Shown here piece after piece: positions 22,544 through 33,840 of a stretch of DNA of 64,000 nt. The stretch's first letter is position 1, and each line of letters starts with the position of its first letter. The notes beneath the pieces were generated by a model. The model made no database searches, was not told the origin of the DNA, and saw only the letters and a list, made by a program, of their open reading frames with translations. This DNA comes from Polymyxa betae. Lineage: Eukaryota > Endomyxa > Phytomyxea > Plasmodiophorida > Plasmodiophoridae. Position numbers and translations under genes: made by a program. The stretch spans positions 1 to 64,000 of the forward strand of contig RBZT01000106.1 in the NCBI GenBank assembly GCA_003693705.1, given 5' to 3'.

Positions 22544-23947
22544 ATGAGTTACGCTTCACGTGTTCGGGGTACTTCGTCACCGACGAAACCGACCCCGGGT
22601 GCGAAGTTTATTGCTGGTCTGTCAGGCCTTCAGGTACAGCCCTGAATTTCACTGCTTGATTCTGGTATTTATATCTGGAAGGTTACGCTTGAGCTCGTCT
22701 CAGGCGAATGCTACCAGGGCATTCTATTACAAAAATCAAGTCTGAATACGTATTGGTTGGGTCAAGTTCAGCTGTTATCAAAAGAACCGGATTCTACAGA
22801 TTCAAATCGTTTCGAGGACGAGCTCTCTTTTGATGCAGGTCAAGTCTCTTGTATGAGATTGCATAGCGAATCGAAAGGCGATCGGGAGGAACTGCATGCT
22901 GCGTTTAAAACCGATGCCGAAATCCGCTCGAAGAAAAGTGAGAAACCGATGCGAAATCTTGAAAAATGGGACGGCGGTGATGACGGCGGGACGTCAATGA
23001 GCCTCGATCAAGAAGCCAAGATGCGCCCAGAGGATCGCGGCTGGGATCAATTTTCAGTCAACCAGAAGCTATTCGGATACCAAAGTTCCTATGCTGAAGA
23101 AAATTACACGACCAGTCTTGATCGCCAATCCGAATTCTATCGTCAGAATGAACCAAAGGCTCGTAAAGTTGCTGCTGATATTGAGAACGAGGTGTCTGAA
23201 AACCTTCATATTGCCGAAGAGCGCGGTCATCAAATCTCCCACGATGTTGATGAAGAGTCAAGATATAGCACGGTTTTAGACCGACCCAAGTCGAAGAGTC
23301 CCGACATTTATCGGCCGCCTGCGCTTCGTAACAAATCGCCTGAACAAGACAGAACAGCGAGACCTGGCAGCTCAGCTTCGAATAATTCCAATGAGAGAGA
23401 CGCATCGCCTGTCAAATCTGTATCCCCGGTGAAGAATACTTCTCCGATGAAGAGCCCGGCGTTAGAAAATACATCGCCAGTGAAAGCAAGTGTGCCAGCA
23501 AATCACGAGAATCAAGTGAATTCCCCTCAGGAAGCCGAATCGGCAAATGGACATCAGGATGAGGATGAAGAGAAGCAGTTCGAATCTGGTAGCGATGACA
23601 ACAGCAAGAAGTTCCAGTTCAATGCAGGAGCGAAAGAATTCGTTCCAACGACTTTGCCGGGTTTATATTTTACTGATGGTTCTTACATGCCTGTTGTGGA
23701 AACTCCATCACCATTGATGCCACCAATAGGAATGTATCCAGCCTATAGTTTCAATCCATACTATCCTCAATATTCCCCAATGGGCTACGTTAATCAGCCA
23801 ATGATGTTTTCGGCTCCTGGAAATTATCAGTCCTATCAGGCCCAACCGAGCCACAATCCGAATCGATCGCGGCCGCAATCGAGGTCTGCAAAGCCTTCTC
23901 AAACTAAGCAGCAATCAAATACAACAGAACCGAATGCAGACAATTAA
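22544..23947 (+). CDS. ATXN2: Ataxin-2-like RNA-binding protein
   Basis: Exons 22544-22633 and 22682-23947 (48-nt intron) give 451 residues. Domains in order: an Sm-like fold from about residue 25 (VTLELVSGECYQGILLQ); the LsmAD domain about 149-215 (GWDQFSVNQKLFG, YTTSLDRQSEFY, AADIENEVSENLHIAEERG, DVDEESRYSTVLDR), which is the diagnostic signature; a disordered Ser/Pro stretch with repeated SPVK; a PAM2 motif near 341 (FQFNAGAKEFVP) that binds poly(A)-binding protein; and a Tyr/Pro/Gln-rich tail typical of stress-granule proteins. Ataxin-2 controls mRNA stability and translation and helps form stress granules in the cytoplasm. The protein is short compared with animals but complete in domain content. 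Confidence 0.93.
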
Positions 23948-24283
23948 TCCTGAAAAATATGACTGCATTTCAGAGAATGCCTACAGTAATTATCAACGTA
24001 TGATCGCATTTCAATAATGCTCATATTGTATATGTAAAATAAGTAATTCATTTTTGCCAAGAGAATTCGCAGGGCAGAATTATCGCATCGTAGCACTGGA
24101 CCGTTATGGAGCTCTTGTAGTGTATTCTGTTTTTTGTGGCGCTGTCTGATTCAGTGTTTTTCCCTTGACAATATTGTTGATCACCTTCTCAGTCTCCAGA
24201 GAACAATATTCGAAGATGCCAACTGCTCAACAGAATTAGCGAAGTTATAGTGCAGATTTTCGTATTACTTGTTACGCTTCGAG
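23948..24283. other. Convergent 3' intergenic region
   Basis: About 335 bases between the stops of two convergent genes. AT-rich. No gene seen. Confidence 0.45.
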
Positions 24284-25118
24284 TTAGGGCCATAATGGCA
24301 CATCGGACGAATGGATACATCGCCAGCTATATTCAAGTCGGTAAATCGCTTGATAAGCGAACGAAACTAAACCTACCATAATCAACAGTTTCAGTATTCG
24401 GACACCAAGTAAGGCGATTTTGATAAAGACGATCACTTTAGAGTATTTGAGCAACTTCGCATAGCCAAGAAGGACATACAGCTGAGGTGTCTGAGTGAAA
24501 ATCAGAGTTCTCCAATCAAGGAACTCAGCACGCAAGCCCATCAAGCGTGTCACTTTTCTGTCAAGATTCTGATAGATCAACACAAAGAGACAGAAGATTC
24601 GAAAATCGTGTGATGCAGCAAACAACCTGGCGTTGCTATCGCTGAAGGTATCACTAAGGTCGCCTGAAAATCATTTGGCATGCAAGCGCTCACGAATTGA
24701 TCTACACACTAACCTTGATTGAACAGCAATCTAGCTCGCTGTCGGCATGCAATCATAATGAGAATGCCAGCGAAACTGCTGATACCCTGGATAGCAATTA
24801 GTACCTTAGGAATATCGGGTTCTTTGGCAAGACTCGCAACAGTCCAGATATCGAGTGCAATCCAAACACCGACTTGGCACTTATAAGCTAATTGAAACAG
24901 GAGCCATTGTCGTTTTCGAGTATCATCTGCAAAACTCTCTAGATTTATATCTTTGAATTTGAAGTCCATTAAACCTGCATCATATCGGCGTCTCAGTCGA
25001 AAACCTGCTTTGAGAGCAACGTACCAAGGCTCCTCCAAACTTCTGACCTTGTTCGTTGCATTGCTTCAGACTATTGTACTGGAAGCGATCCAATAAGCTA
25101 CAGGTCAAGCTCAAGCAT
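24284..25118 (-). CDS. Small multi-pass membrane protein of unknown function
   Basis: Exons 25118-25102, 25042-24714 and 24663-24284 (introns 59 and 50 nt) keep frame and give 241 residues. A short polar N-terminus rich in Arg/Lys/Asp is followed by about five hydrophobic segments, among them LLFQLAYKCQVGVWIALDIW, VLIAIQGISSFAGILIMIA, FRIFCLFVLIY and a long one ending VIVFIKIALLGVRILKLLIM. I do not recognise the family. The layout recalls part of an ion channel or a tetra-spanning protein, but no selectivity-filter or enzyme motif is visible. The 17-nt first exon was chosen because it supplies the only ATG in phase; the true start could lie elsewhere. Confidence 0.55.
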
Positions 25119-25217
25119 AATTGGTACCTACAGTATATCAGGTTCTGAGGCAGATTTTGTGAACCTGGCGGGAGCAAAGAAGGAACTCTCGCTTTAGGTT
25201 ATTATAAGGTCTAGGAA

Positions 25218-25928
25218 TCAACGGGCGCCTTCTCTTGATGACAGGTTCGCTACGTCAAGTTCAAGCAGGATCCCAGCTCGATCACAAAACATCTTGAAAT
25301 GTTGCTGGACACGATTAAGATCATTACGATTGGCCACATACGTCATCGATATAGTTCCACATTCTTTCAATCGGTAGGCAATCTCAACAGCTTGGTCCGG
25401 AACGACAGTATCAAGGGCGACAGGATAATTCAGCAATCGGGCCAATGTGGAATCTGAGACAGACGGACGGGAGAACAGATTTGGCCCAACTTGTGGATAG
25501 AACGAATGTCGAATGTTGATGAAGACCAGCGAACCCGATAAATCTAAGCATGGGCTCTGCAGCTGATCAAGTTGCCGTACAACGATTTCAGCCTGGTCCT
25601 TTAACAGTATCAGCTCGCAGTACATTACTGTGAAATGCAATACCGATTTGAATCCATCAATACCACTCGGGACGACGACATTATCCCAGAAATAGCCCCG
25701 ATATCGAGCTGGTATTTCGGATGCGATAACAACGGGTTTTAAACCTCGAAGACAGAAGAGAATCTCAGCATGAATCCTGAGAGCATCAGATCGAACGCCC
25801 TTAGCATCCAGACATTGGACGAAATCGTCATTGGCCACAAGCGTTGACCAACAGGCGTCCTCGATCTTCCGAAACTTCCTCCAGAATGCGACCGCTGAGC
25901 ATCCAGAGCCTTCGCGATCCACGCCCAT
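25218..25928 (-). CDS. Conserved-looking protein of unknown function, single exon
   Basis: One open frame of 236 residues with an ATG start (MGVDREGSGCSAVAFW). It is hydrophobic-rich and globular in character, with segments such as HAEILFCLRGLKPVVIAS, GYFWDNVVVPSG and NYPVALDTVVPDQAVEI. Nothing in it is a catalytic motif I can name. The general look (a LRGLKP stretch before a small beta-rich domain) recalled the UPF0739 family, but I could not confirm that. There is no signal peptide or membrane helix. One of the few intronless genes in the window. Confidence 0.6.
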   Translation of the reverse strand: MGVDREGSGCSAVAFWRKFRKIEDACWSTLVANDDFVQCLDAKGVRSDALRIHAEILFCLRGLKPVVIASEIPARYRGYFWDNVVVPSGIDGFKSVLHFTVMYCELILLKDQAEIVVRQLDQLQSPCLDLSGSLVFINIRHSFYPQVGPNLFSRPSVSDSTLARLLNYPVALDTVVPDQAVEIAYRLKECGTISMTYVANRNDLNRVQQHFKMFCDRAGILLELDVANLSSREGAR

Positions 25929-26037
25929 ATCTTGTTCTGACTAGGAAATGCAGAGCTGGGCGCCGAACCCGGAACGATGATGAGTCAATGGAGGTCAGAA
26001 GATCTCGTGATCGCATTAATCCACGTCACTACTGCCC

Positions 26038-26166
26038 CCCTGTAATAAATAGGGCTCACTCATATCAATCATCTAATAATAGGGCTCTCTCATATCAATC
26101 TTTTTAATGAGTCTCTCTCTCATCTCTCCCTTTCTCTCTCTCGCTCTCTCTGTCTCACTCTCTCAT
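26038..26166. repeat. Duplicated 38-base unit and CT-rich microsatellite
   Basis: The string AGGGCTC(A/T)CTCATATCAATC occurs twice (about 26050 and 26083), followed by a TCTC-rich simple repeat to about 26166. This is the only clear microsatellite in the window. Confidence 0.75.
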
Positions 26167-26333
26167 CATTTAACATTCTCTTATTAGAAAAATATTCATT
26201 AGCAATGTTTACATGTTTGTTTGATGAGAACATTGCTTGGATATCGGGCCTGCGACTCCATCTTTTACCAACTGGGAGTACGACTCTTTGTCTTTGTTGT
26301 TTTAGGAGTGATGAGCAGCAGCGATTCGTCAAG

Positions 26334-27613
26334 CTATCTAGATTTATTTTTACTTTTATAATAGCGGGAATTTCCATGCAGTCGTGTACATTCAGCTAGT
26401 TCGGTGTTCGGCAGGTTAGTTTCCATCGGCTCCAAAGACTTCATGTCAACAATCTCTTTGCGAGCAACGACTGGTTCGGTTTGCGATGGTCTCATCTCGT
26501 TTGCGGTTTGACTTGCGACTTTCAGATCGGTTTTTAAAATTTGAATCTTTTGCTTTAGCAGCGCCTTCAAATCCATATTCAGTTTTATAGAACGTTTTTG
26601 TAGTCAAAACACCTGTTTCGCTTTTGAGCCTGCTTGGGCTTCTTTCAGTTTCTCCTCTAATTTGGAAATTTCTTCTTTTGCTCTTGCCTCTGACAATTGC
26701 AGGGATTTGCTTAACGATTCACATTGCAATGCATACTCATTAATAATCTGGTCACTTTCGCTAGCCTGTTTGAAGATTAAATAGGACATCCGGCATCTAA
26801 AAAGTCGACTTTGCCTCTTTAATGCGATCTTTTTGGCATTGATCCAAAGCTGTTCGTGCTCTGTTTAGCTCGATTGCAGCCGCCTGACGTTCGCATTGAG
26901 AATTGCTCCTTAGTACTTGCGATTTCTACCTTAATCAATTCATGCATCACACTCTTATCTTGCTCTTCTCTATCTTCTTGTTGATGAGCCATCTGCATTT
27001 TTACCCATTACTTCAAATATCGTCATTTCAATGTTCTCACCTGATGCAATGACAAATTTCGTTTTCTCTCAACCTCCAACTCGTCTTGGCATTTTACCAG
27101 CTCTTCCTTGAACTTTATATTCTCTTTTCTCGACTTGCCCAGCTTTTCCTCCAGAATCTGAGAAAGTCCATTTCATTATAGATGACTTATTATAGAAAGC
27201 ATTCAACCTGTAAATTAGTTTGCGATGTTTTTAATTCGTTCAATTCGTGATGGCATTGCTCCACTGCTTTTCGGCAGCGATCGCGCTCGTCAGTTACCTC
27301 TTTCAGTTGCTTCGCGTGTATATCAGCAGTTTTCTTCACCTGATTTTCCAATTCTTCTTTTTGAGACAACCGCATGTGTCGTTCTCTCAACAGATCTCTT
27401 TGCAAATTCATCACCGATTGCTTCCAAACATTTCGTTCGAATTCATGCTTTTTATCAAGGTCCTGCTTGTCTTTAGTTATGGACTCAATGAGGGCGAGCA
27501 GCCGTTTTTCTTTTGTCCCTACACTGAACCTGATACGAGAAAATTATTGAATCGTAACTTTGTCAACCTTCTTCAATAAAATCGGTTCGGCCAGGGACAA
27601 CGTCTCCATTCAT
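26334..27613 (-). CDS. Coiled-coil protein of unknown function
   Basis: Seven exons: 27613-27568, 27518-27208, 27157-27041, 26992-26930, 26883-26810, 26760-26613, 26564-26334, with introns of 46 to 50 nt, give 329 residues in one frame. Nearly the whole chain is a heptad-type coiled coil rich in Glu, Lys, Gln, Arg (for example LEEKLGKSRKENIKFKEELV, LEEKLKEAQAGSKAKQ). The tail is less ordered and basic. No globular domain is evident. It starts MNGDVVPGRTDF, which could be the end of a missing upstream domain. Such proteins are usually cytoskeletal or scaffold parts; nothing here tells which. Confidence 0.7.
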
Positions 27614-27782
27614 TCTTAGACCAGAGATTCGTTAATGGTACAAATATGGATCGTTGTTCCATTCTTTGGAATAATTAACATCTGCATAACGAATACTGTT
27701 TCGACGATGCATCAAACGTAATAAAACGAATCGTACAATATTGCTAATTTTAATCAAATCGACAAGCTAGCTGCAATCCATA

Positions 27783-28020
27783 TCAGAATGGATTCGAGTC
27801 AACGGGCGATGCAGCACAAGGCCTGAGGTATGCCGGTTCATCACCTTTGTAATCTTCAGGAGCTCCTACCACCGTTTTCGAGCTAGCAATATTACACCGA
27901 TTCCATATCAGAAGCGTGCCGTGTTGATCTACAGAGATAACCATATAGATCGGTAATTAGTGTTGTCGTAAGACGCCCAAGCTTTGCATCGATGTTGAAC
28001 CCGGCGAGGGTTCTTACCAT
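27783..28020 (-). CDS. Candidate short protein or C-terminal exon (WD40-like strand)
   Basis: Exons 28020-27975 and 27928-27783 (46-nt intron) give 63 residues starting MVRTLAGFNID and containing HGTLLIWNRCN, which resembles the last strand of a WD40 repeat. It ends with a polar acidic tail. A larger WD-repeat gene may extend upstream to about 28600 on the same strand, since fragments such as STDRMWLF occur there, but I could not join them in frame. It may be a decayed or missed gene. Confidence 0.3.
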
Positions 28021-28693
28021 TGCTTACTCAGAATGTTTCACCTTGGCGAACCCGAATCAGAAAGCAAGCACTTCTCGCGCAAGTAAAGCCTTCTACAAGA
28101 CGGATCGCGATATTCAAACATCCCCTCGACGAGGAGTCTTTATGTAGTCATCAAATTCGAAAACTAATTGCAAACAAGATTTCGACAGAGGGAAAACTGG
28201 CAGAGCTGGTTATTTACACCCTACATCGATGAAAAGCCACATACGATCCGTTGATAGATTGAATGTAAAAAAATCATACACCCGAATACCACAACTAGTC
28301 TTTTGGAATCAATACAGTCCAGAAATCATCCTAGAAACATCTACAATCTTGATAAAATTCCAGCTTATATACATGTTGTAGGGATTCGATTCTCTAATCA
28401 CCAACCGATCCAAACCGAGAGCAACGTAGACTTTCGTATTGCTGAGCTAAACCCCATGACGATGAGATCCCCTCAGCATGCAATATTGCGAGTCGGTGAG
28501 ACAGGTTTGACTATGAGCGAAGTCGAGCTCGAAGGGGAATGATCTTTAAAAGGCGCAATTTGTAAGGAGACCATCTCTGACAGTATTCAGTGTATTGTTA
28601 CACTGTCTGGTGATATAGCCTATTTAGGTATTATCGCCTCTCACATTGTCATCATTCATTACATCTACCAGATCGCTAGAGCAACTCTTAGGC
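28021..28693. other. Unresolved region upstream of AMFR
   Basis: About 670 bases. Short frames on both strands, none convincing. It may hold more exons of the doubtful WD-like gene on the minus strand and must hold the AMFR promoter. Confidence 0.35.
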
Positions 28694-30782
28694 ATGGCAG
28701 GGCCAATCTCGGCCCCGGTTCTCTTGTATTCCGCCTGCACATGCGTCCTGATGGCCATGGCTGTGGCACCAGCCATGCCAACCAACCTGACCGCATTTTT
28801 CGTTTTGGTCCTGAGCTCGCCACTGAATGCTTTAATCACGTTCAACTTTTTATTCATGTTATCAGTCGTCGTGGCTCAGATTACCTCCAACATAGGTCAG
28901 TATTCGCTGAAGAGTTTCGTCAGCGTCACTAAATAGTGTTGATATAGTGTTTGGGACTATATCTGACGAAGAGATAGCAATTGTGAAAGAGTCGGCCAGG
29001 AATTTTATTATGTTCAAATCGGTATACGTGTTCAGCGCCTTATATGCCGCTCACTATACTGATTTATTTATTTGGATGATATGTTTTTTGATATTCGGCT
29101 GGGTAAACTTCGTGATTTTTTCACTTTCTAGCCTTCTCTAAATTGCACTCAGCTTCGAGCGTTTGTTGCGCTGTCCTATCACAGATTATCCCATTTAGAT
29201 TACCAGCAAGAGGCACTTAATCAGAACAGGAAAACCCTGTTTTCATTCATACTCGGATGTCTGATGGTGGACGTCTGCTTTATGGCGTTATTGATCAGTG
29301 TTTTCTCGACTGCTGGATGGAGACCTTTAGTTTTATTAATTCACGAAGGTGTTTTAACAGCGATAGCCTGTGTTTGCTCGGTAGGCCACTGCAAACTGTT
29401 TTATTTGTTGTAATTTTTTTTGCAGATCATTCTGTATGGCTTTCAAGTCATGGATCATATGAGTTCTGCCGACCACACGCAGAAAGCTTTTTATCTTGAC
29501 AGCGCAGGAGAAATCATTATCCAAACCGTCTCTTTAATACTGCTTCTTCAGGTTTGGGCTGCTTATGGCCTTTCACTTACAGGTGAATTCACAAATATTT
29601 CGCTTCGCGACGTACTTATTCTTCGTAGTCGTAGACATGTTCTTCTTCATGATAGTTAGAGCGGTTTATGTCCGGATATCTGCTCGCATTGCATCTTTGA
29701 TTGCATATCGTCGAGTCTTATACGACATCAATACAAGATTCGCCGACGCAACAGCAGAGGTGTGTTTCTCTGTAGCTGTTTTTTTTTGTAAAGTAATAGG
29801 GCTTTAGGAGCTGCAAGCTTTAGACGATCACTGTGCAATATGTCACGAGCAGCTTCAATTTGGAGCCACTAAAAAGCTACCTTGCTCTCATTTCTTTCAC
29901 TTACCATGCCTCAGGCAATGGATGAAATATCGCAGAAGTTGTCCTGTCTGCCGATCGGATCTACTAAACTCGGACAACAGTAACCGGCCATCAGGAGCAA
30001 GCAGACAGCCGCTACCCAATCAATGGGGATTGCGTCGTCTTTTCCATTTTAATACAGGAAACTGGGCGTCATGGATGCCTAACATCTCCTTTGAAGTCGT
30101 TCGAGGAGTATGTATTGCTGATCTTAATGAATTGTCCTCTCATTTTCCTAGCAGGTTCATGTCGCTCCAGTTGTAAGGAGAAATCTGGTTCAGGTCCCAC
30201 CTGTTCATATCCTGTCCGAAATGTTCCCCAATATGCCCGACGATGTATTGCAGCGCTATTTAGATCAAGCTAATGGTGTTCTCGCTATCGCCATTGAACA
30301 TCTTATGATTGATAATAATGGCGGGGGAGATGCCACTAATGCAGCTGAAGATGGTTCTGATCCTTCAGGCAGTCCAGGCAATGACAGCTCTGAGCCTTTT
30401 GACAATTTGAACAGTGGCCGCGCTGAACTTCTCAATAATGGTGCCCCTGAGGCTTCGGAAGACGCAAGTAATGGTGAGGTTTTTGACGAATCCGCTCCAT
30501 TTCCCATTGTGCAGAATAACAACGATTATGTTGATGATGGTGTTGTTGAGTCCACTGAAGCCATTAATTCCAGCTCCGAAACTGTCCAGCAACCTGAGGC
30601 CGTTCTGAATTCCGATGAAACTTTATCGATGCTCAGGAGACGGGTTCCTCGTAGTACATCGAATATAGACGAGAGAAGGTATGTGAGTCTCTATTACAGA
30701 TATATAGTTTGGTTTAATAACTGTCAGGGTGGCTGGGGTTTCAAGGTCAGAAGCTTTAGCTAGGGGCGAACAACCACCTTAA
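28694..30782 (+). CDS. AMFR: gp78/AMFR-like endoplasmic reticulum E3 ubiquitin ligase
   Basis: Eight exons (28694-28895, 28948-29102, 29153-29380, 29426-29527, 29583-29759, 29808-30107, 30155-30678, 30728-30782) give 580 residues. A multi-helix membrane domain includes VFGTISDEEIAIVKESARNF. A RING-H2 finger follows: CAICHEQL, LPCSHFFHLPCLRQW, CPVCR. Next comes the gp78-type segment FHFNTGNWASWMPNISFEVV and a CUE ubiquitin-binding domain (ILSEMFPNMPDDVLQRYLDQ). The end is disordered and acidic, then Arg-rich (LRRRVPR, ERRVAGVSRSEALARG), where animal gp78 has its p97-binding VIM. It ubiquitinates misfolded ER proteins for degradation. The fourth intron could be 31 or 55 nt (29552 or 29528 to 29582); the longer fits local sizes. 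The sixth intron ends in a TAGCAG tandem acceptor. Confidence 0.92.
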
Positions 30783-30810
30783 ATTTGATATTAAAACATT
30801 TCATCTTAAT

Positions 30811-31304
30811 CTACGATTTGTCTGAGTCAGACAGGTGAAGTGAGGTCAATTGGTAAAGATCTTCGGGGATTCTGGAAGTCCATTTCCGAACAACATTCGC
30901 CTTTGGAAACATCAACAAACCAGCTTTCTCAAATACTTCCAGGACCACGTCAACATTAAATGCAAATAGCGTCTTTAGAAACCCGACATCAACGAGTTCC
31001 AGTTCTCGAGACGATATGTTACTTCCTCCAAATTTCTGGATTTATGATCAGCTCTTTTGATGTAGCCAATCGTTCCGTTTGGATTGTTGATTGTGTTCAC
31101 ATTGGTATTGTAAACAGCATCAAACAATGATAAGACAAGTGGTCTATTCTGGATTGCAACCGCCGGCTTGGTCCCGAGACCAGCCCGCACCAGGAGCTCA
31201 GCCTCAGAATGTATCTGTATGTGAGGAGTAATTGAGAGGGTACAGGACGTCCCCTCACAATTAATGTGAGATAGATCATGAACAGTACTGCTAGAACGTG
31301 CCAT
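30811..31304 (-). CDS. Small protein of unknown function
   Basis: Exons 31304-31101 and 31035-30811 (65-nt intron) give 142 residues starting MARSSSTVHDL. The open frame continues upstream to another ATG at 31400, which would overlap the next gene's coding start on the opposite strand; 31304 avoids that and leaves eight bases between the two starts. The second exon reads LELVDVGFLKTLFAFNVDVV, a well-formed amphipathic stretch, and ends with a polar tail. No motif recognised. An alternative 50-nt intron would replace the start of exon 2; the 65-nt one was preferred because it keeps this helix. Confidence 0.5.
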
Positions 31305-31312
31305 TATATTGA

Positions 31313-32395
31313 ATGTCGCCCATACAACGTACTGGCTCGGTATCAGATCTGAGCGCATTTCGAAGCCGCCTCCAACCTGATCAACGTCGACATCCTTCAT
31401 GGAAGCTGTCCACTCAGATACGGGATGTACTCAGCGAGTCATGCCGGCCCAGAACAGCGTTCTCTTCAACATCATCATCACCGGGAATGATCGTATCGCC
31501 TGAGGCTAGCCTAGCAGATCAACTTCCGTCTGCAGATAAGACGTGGGATTGGTTCTCAAATCAGTCGCGCTCGATCGCCAGATCCAGCTTTCGTTGCGGC
31601 TCTGTCCTTCTCACTGATTCCGCCAATGTCGAATGCGAACAACGCCCTACAACCAGCGGTTTCGACCGTGACCCGATTCTGGAAGGCGATGTGCTCGAGT
31701 TCATCCCGGAACGGCGCGCGTTCCCGGCCGCCTCTCATCGCATCTTCGAGACCGGGGAGAACGCCCGCGAGCCCGGACGTCGTCTGCGCATGTCCCAGCC
31801 GACCTACGACCCGACTCGAGCCGGTGTTCGGACCGACCAGCAGCCCGAATTCCGCCCTTGTTTCCGTCGGGTTCCAATCCCGCCTTCGTACCATCAGGAG
31901 CAGCCGATCACACCGCGAACGGCGCCGCGATCACATCTCTGGCGCTCCCGCGATATCATCACCCAGCAGGACGCCGAATTCGTACCGGCCCCGACCTCCA
32001 GCATCAAGACGTTCCCGGCTCATCTGCGATCCGGGGTGGGTCGTGACCCGGAGCCGTACCGGCCCGTCAAGCGCGTGTTGCGCCCGTCGGAATCGGAGAC
32101 GGCGCTGCGTACCATGCATTACTGCATGCCGCCGGACGAGGGCCACCAGACCCAGGCCAGTACGTCGGCCGTCCGACGATGCGATAAGAATGCGAACACA
32201 GGCGGCGATGTGATCAACTATCGATTCTCAGGCGGGATCTGCCCGTCATCCAGGATGTTGGATGATTCCCGTCAGCACGAGCATCAGCTGTATGAAAGGC
32301 AACTGCAGCTCAGCCATCGGACAGAGGTCGTACACACCCAGCAGTTGTTCAAAGACAATCTTGAACGTGCTAGAAGACGAACATCGATCTTTTAG
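31313..32395 (+). CDS. Unknown protein, intronless, GC-rich
   Basis: One open frame of 360 residues with ATG start. Composition is rich in Arg, Pro, Ser and Glu, with few hydrophobic clusters, so most of it is probably disordered. A more ordered stretch reads PILEGDVLEFIPERRAFPA. The last 60 residues are His/Gln/Arg-rich and helical (HEHQLYERQLQL). No family recognised. The middle (about 31640-32160) is much richer in G and C than its surroundings, and frames on other strands are also open there, so the length alone is weaker evidence than usual. It converges on the next gene with 66 bases between stops. Confidence 0.55.
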   Translation: MSPIQRTGSVSDLSAFRSRLQPDQRRHPSWKLSTQIRDVLSESCRPRTAFSSTSSSPGMIVSPEASLADQLPSADKTWDWFSNQSRSIARSSFRCGSVLLTDSANVECEQRPTTSGFDRDPILEGDVLEFIPERRAFPAASHRIFETGENAREPGRRLRMSQPTYDPTRAGVRTDQQPEFRPCFRRVPIPPSYHQEQPITPRTAPRSHLWRSRDIITQQDAEFVPAPTSSIKTFPAHLRSGVGRDPEPYRPVKRVLRPSESETALRTMHYCMPPDEGHQTQASTSAVRRCDKNANTGGDVINYRFSGGICPSSRMLDDSRQHEHQLYERQLQLSHRTEVVHTQQLFKDNLERARRRTSIF

Positions 32396-32461
32396 CTCAT
32401 TCTGTTCTGCAGAATCTGATAAATTGATTGAAACCACGATATGATTGATTTTGAGCTGATT

Positions 32462-33607
32462 TTATGTGCAATTGATTGGGATAATCGGGATCTCATTGAT
32501 AACAGCATAGCTACTGAAATCGAATCGGTTCTTCATATCGAGATGATACCGATCGGTAGTGACCCGACGAGGGTGCTGCGATTTCAACATCGCCTCGAAT
32601 TGCCTTTCCTTCATAGTCAACGGAACGACCTCAGCCTGACCTGAGCGGCGCGGCGTTAACGGCGGTGCCGACCTGCCTGGACCCGCCCAGGTCGGCGTCG
32701 TCCTGGCCGATCTCGGCTTGTTCGAAGCAGAGTTCGGCTTCCGATGTGCGAACGTGACAATTTGGCAGGGTTCACGAGGCGTTGCCGCCAACGCCCGATC
32801 CGCGAACAAGCCCGGCGTTGGCGTCGTCGTCAGCGGCCCCAATCGTGGTATCACCATCGGCTTCGTATTAACGAACTGCCAACGACGTCGCCGGCGCTGG
32901 GTGCGAATCTGTTGGACACGTTGCTTTAGCTGGACCTGAGCCAGCTCGTCCAATCGCAGCAGCTCGATGCGCTGCTTTACTCGAGCTAGGACGCCGCGCA
33001 CAGGTCGTGGCGTCTTACCGCTGCCGGCGACGGCCTCGGCCAGAATCTGCACGAAGGTCGTCTGCGAGCTGCAGATTGCTGAAGGCAGTCAACGTCTGGA
33101 TCGGAGGAATCGTGACGCTCTCACCGATATGATAGCGACCCAGGCCAGCACGGGCGTCGTTCGGCAGTATTAAGAGCCGAACACGGCCAACGCCTTGACA
33201 GGTCCATTGAGGAGCAATATGATCACTTTTGCTGACAAACATTGTGAGATGTGATTTGTTCGATGTTGATGATGTGACCGTGATAGAGAAGCAGAACGAG
33301 GTCTGTGTCCATTGTATAGATGAATACCAGGTCTGTCCTTCTAACACTTGAAATTGCTGGAAATCACCAATTGTTAGAATTGGACCTGATCAAGCGTATC
33401 AGAGACGTCTGCACATCATCAATGCTGAGTACCTGATCTGCTAAAGGCCATCGTGATCCCTGATCGATCAGTGCCTTGAGGTGCAATTTGGGAATTGTTT
33501 TGTTTTAAGAAATTGACACTGGCCAGGGCAGCAATTGCATTCGCCTTAAATGGACGTTTCAAGGCGGTTTGATGGTGAAATGTCGAACTGGACTCCAGAT
33601 TGATCAT
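32462..33607 (-). CDS. Unknown protein with basic, disordered C-terminal half
   Basis: Exons 33607-33518, 33474-33415, 33356-33125 and 33078-32462 (introns 43, 58 and 46 nt) give 332 residues. The N-terminal 150 residues look globular (ALKRPFKANAIAALASALID, VLEGQTWYSSIQWTQ, VRLLILPNDARAGLGRYHI). Then comes a helical Arg/Gln stretch (LAQVQLKQRVQQIRTQ with an RRRRR run), followed by Pro/Thr/Arg-rich disorder and a short ordered end (MKERQFEAMLKSQ). No family recognised. The open frame reaches an earlier in-frame ATG at 33679, which looks non-coding. The GC-rich fourth exon resembles the tract at 31640-32160. Confidence 0.6.
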
Positions 33608-33840
33608 AATAATTGAATGAGTACACTCTCGAACTTTACACCAAAAAACGTTTTGCCAAATCAAGATTAGACGTCTCATTGATCAAGTGAGCACTATTGT
33701 TAAGTAAACATCGACGACAGCTGAATATCTTTGAAAACTGTACTCTAGCATCTTAAGACCTGCAAACGTCAGATAAGGTCAGATACGCCATACTGAATGT
33801 TTCCACAAATATGATCTGTATTTTAACTTAGAAGTTAAAT

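Noticed and set aside
31556-32213. Additional frames of 112 to 195 residues in other frames and strands
   Set aside because: High GC content keeps all frames open here. They carry no motifs and lie inside the longer 360-residue frame.
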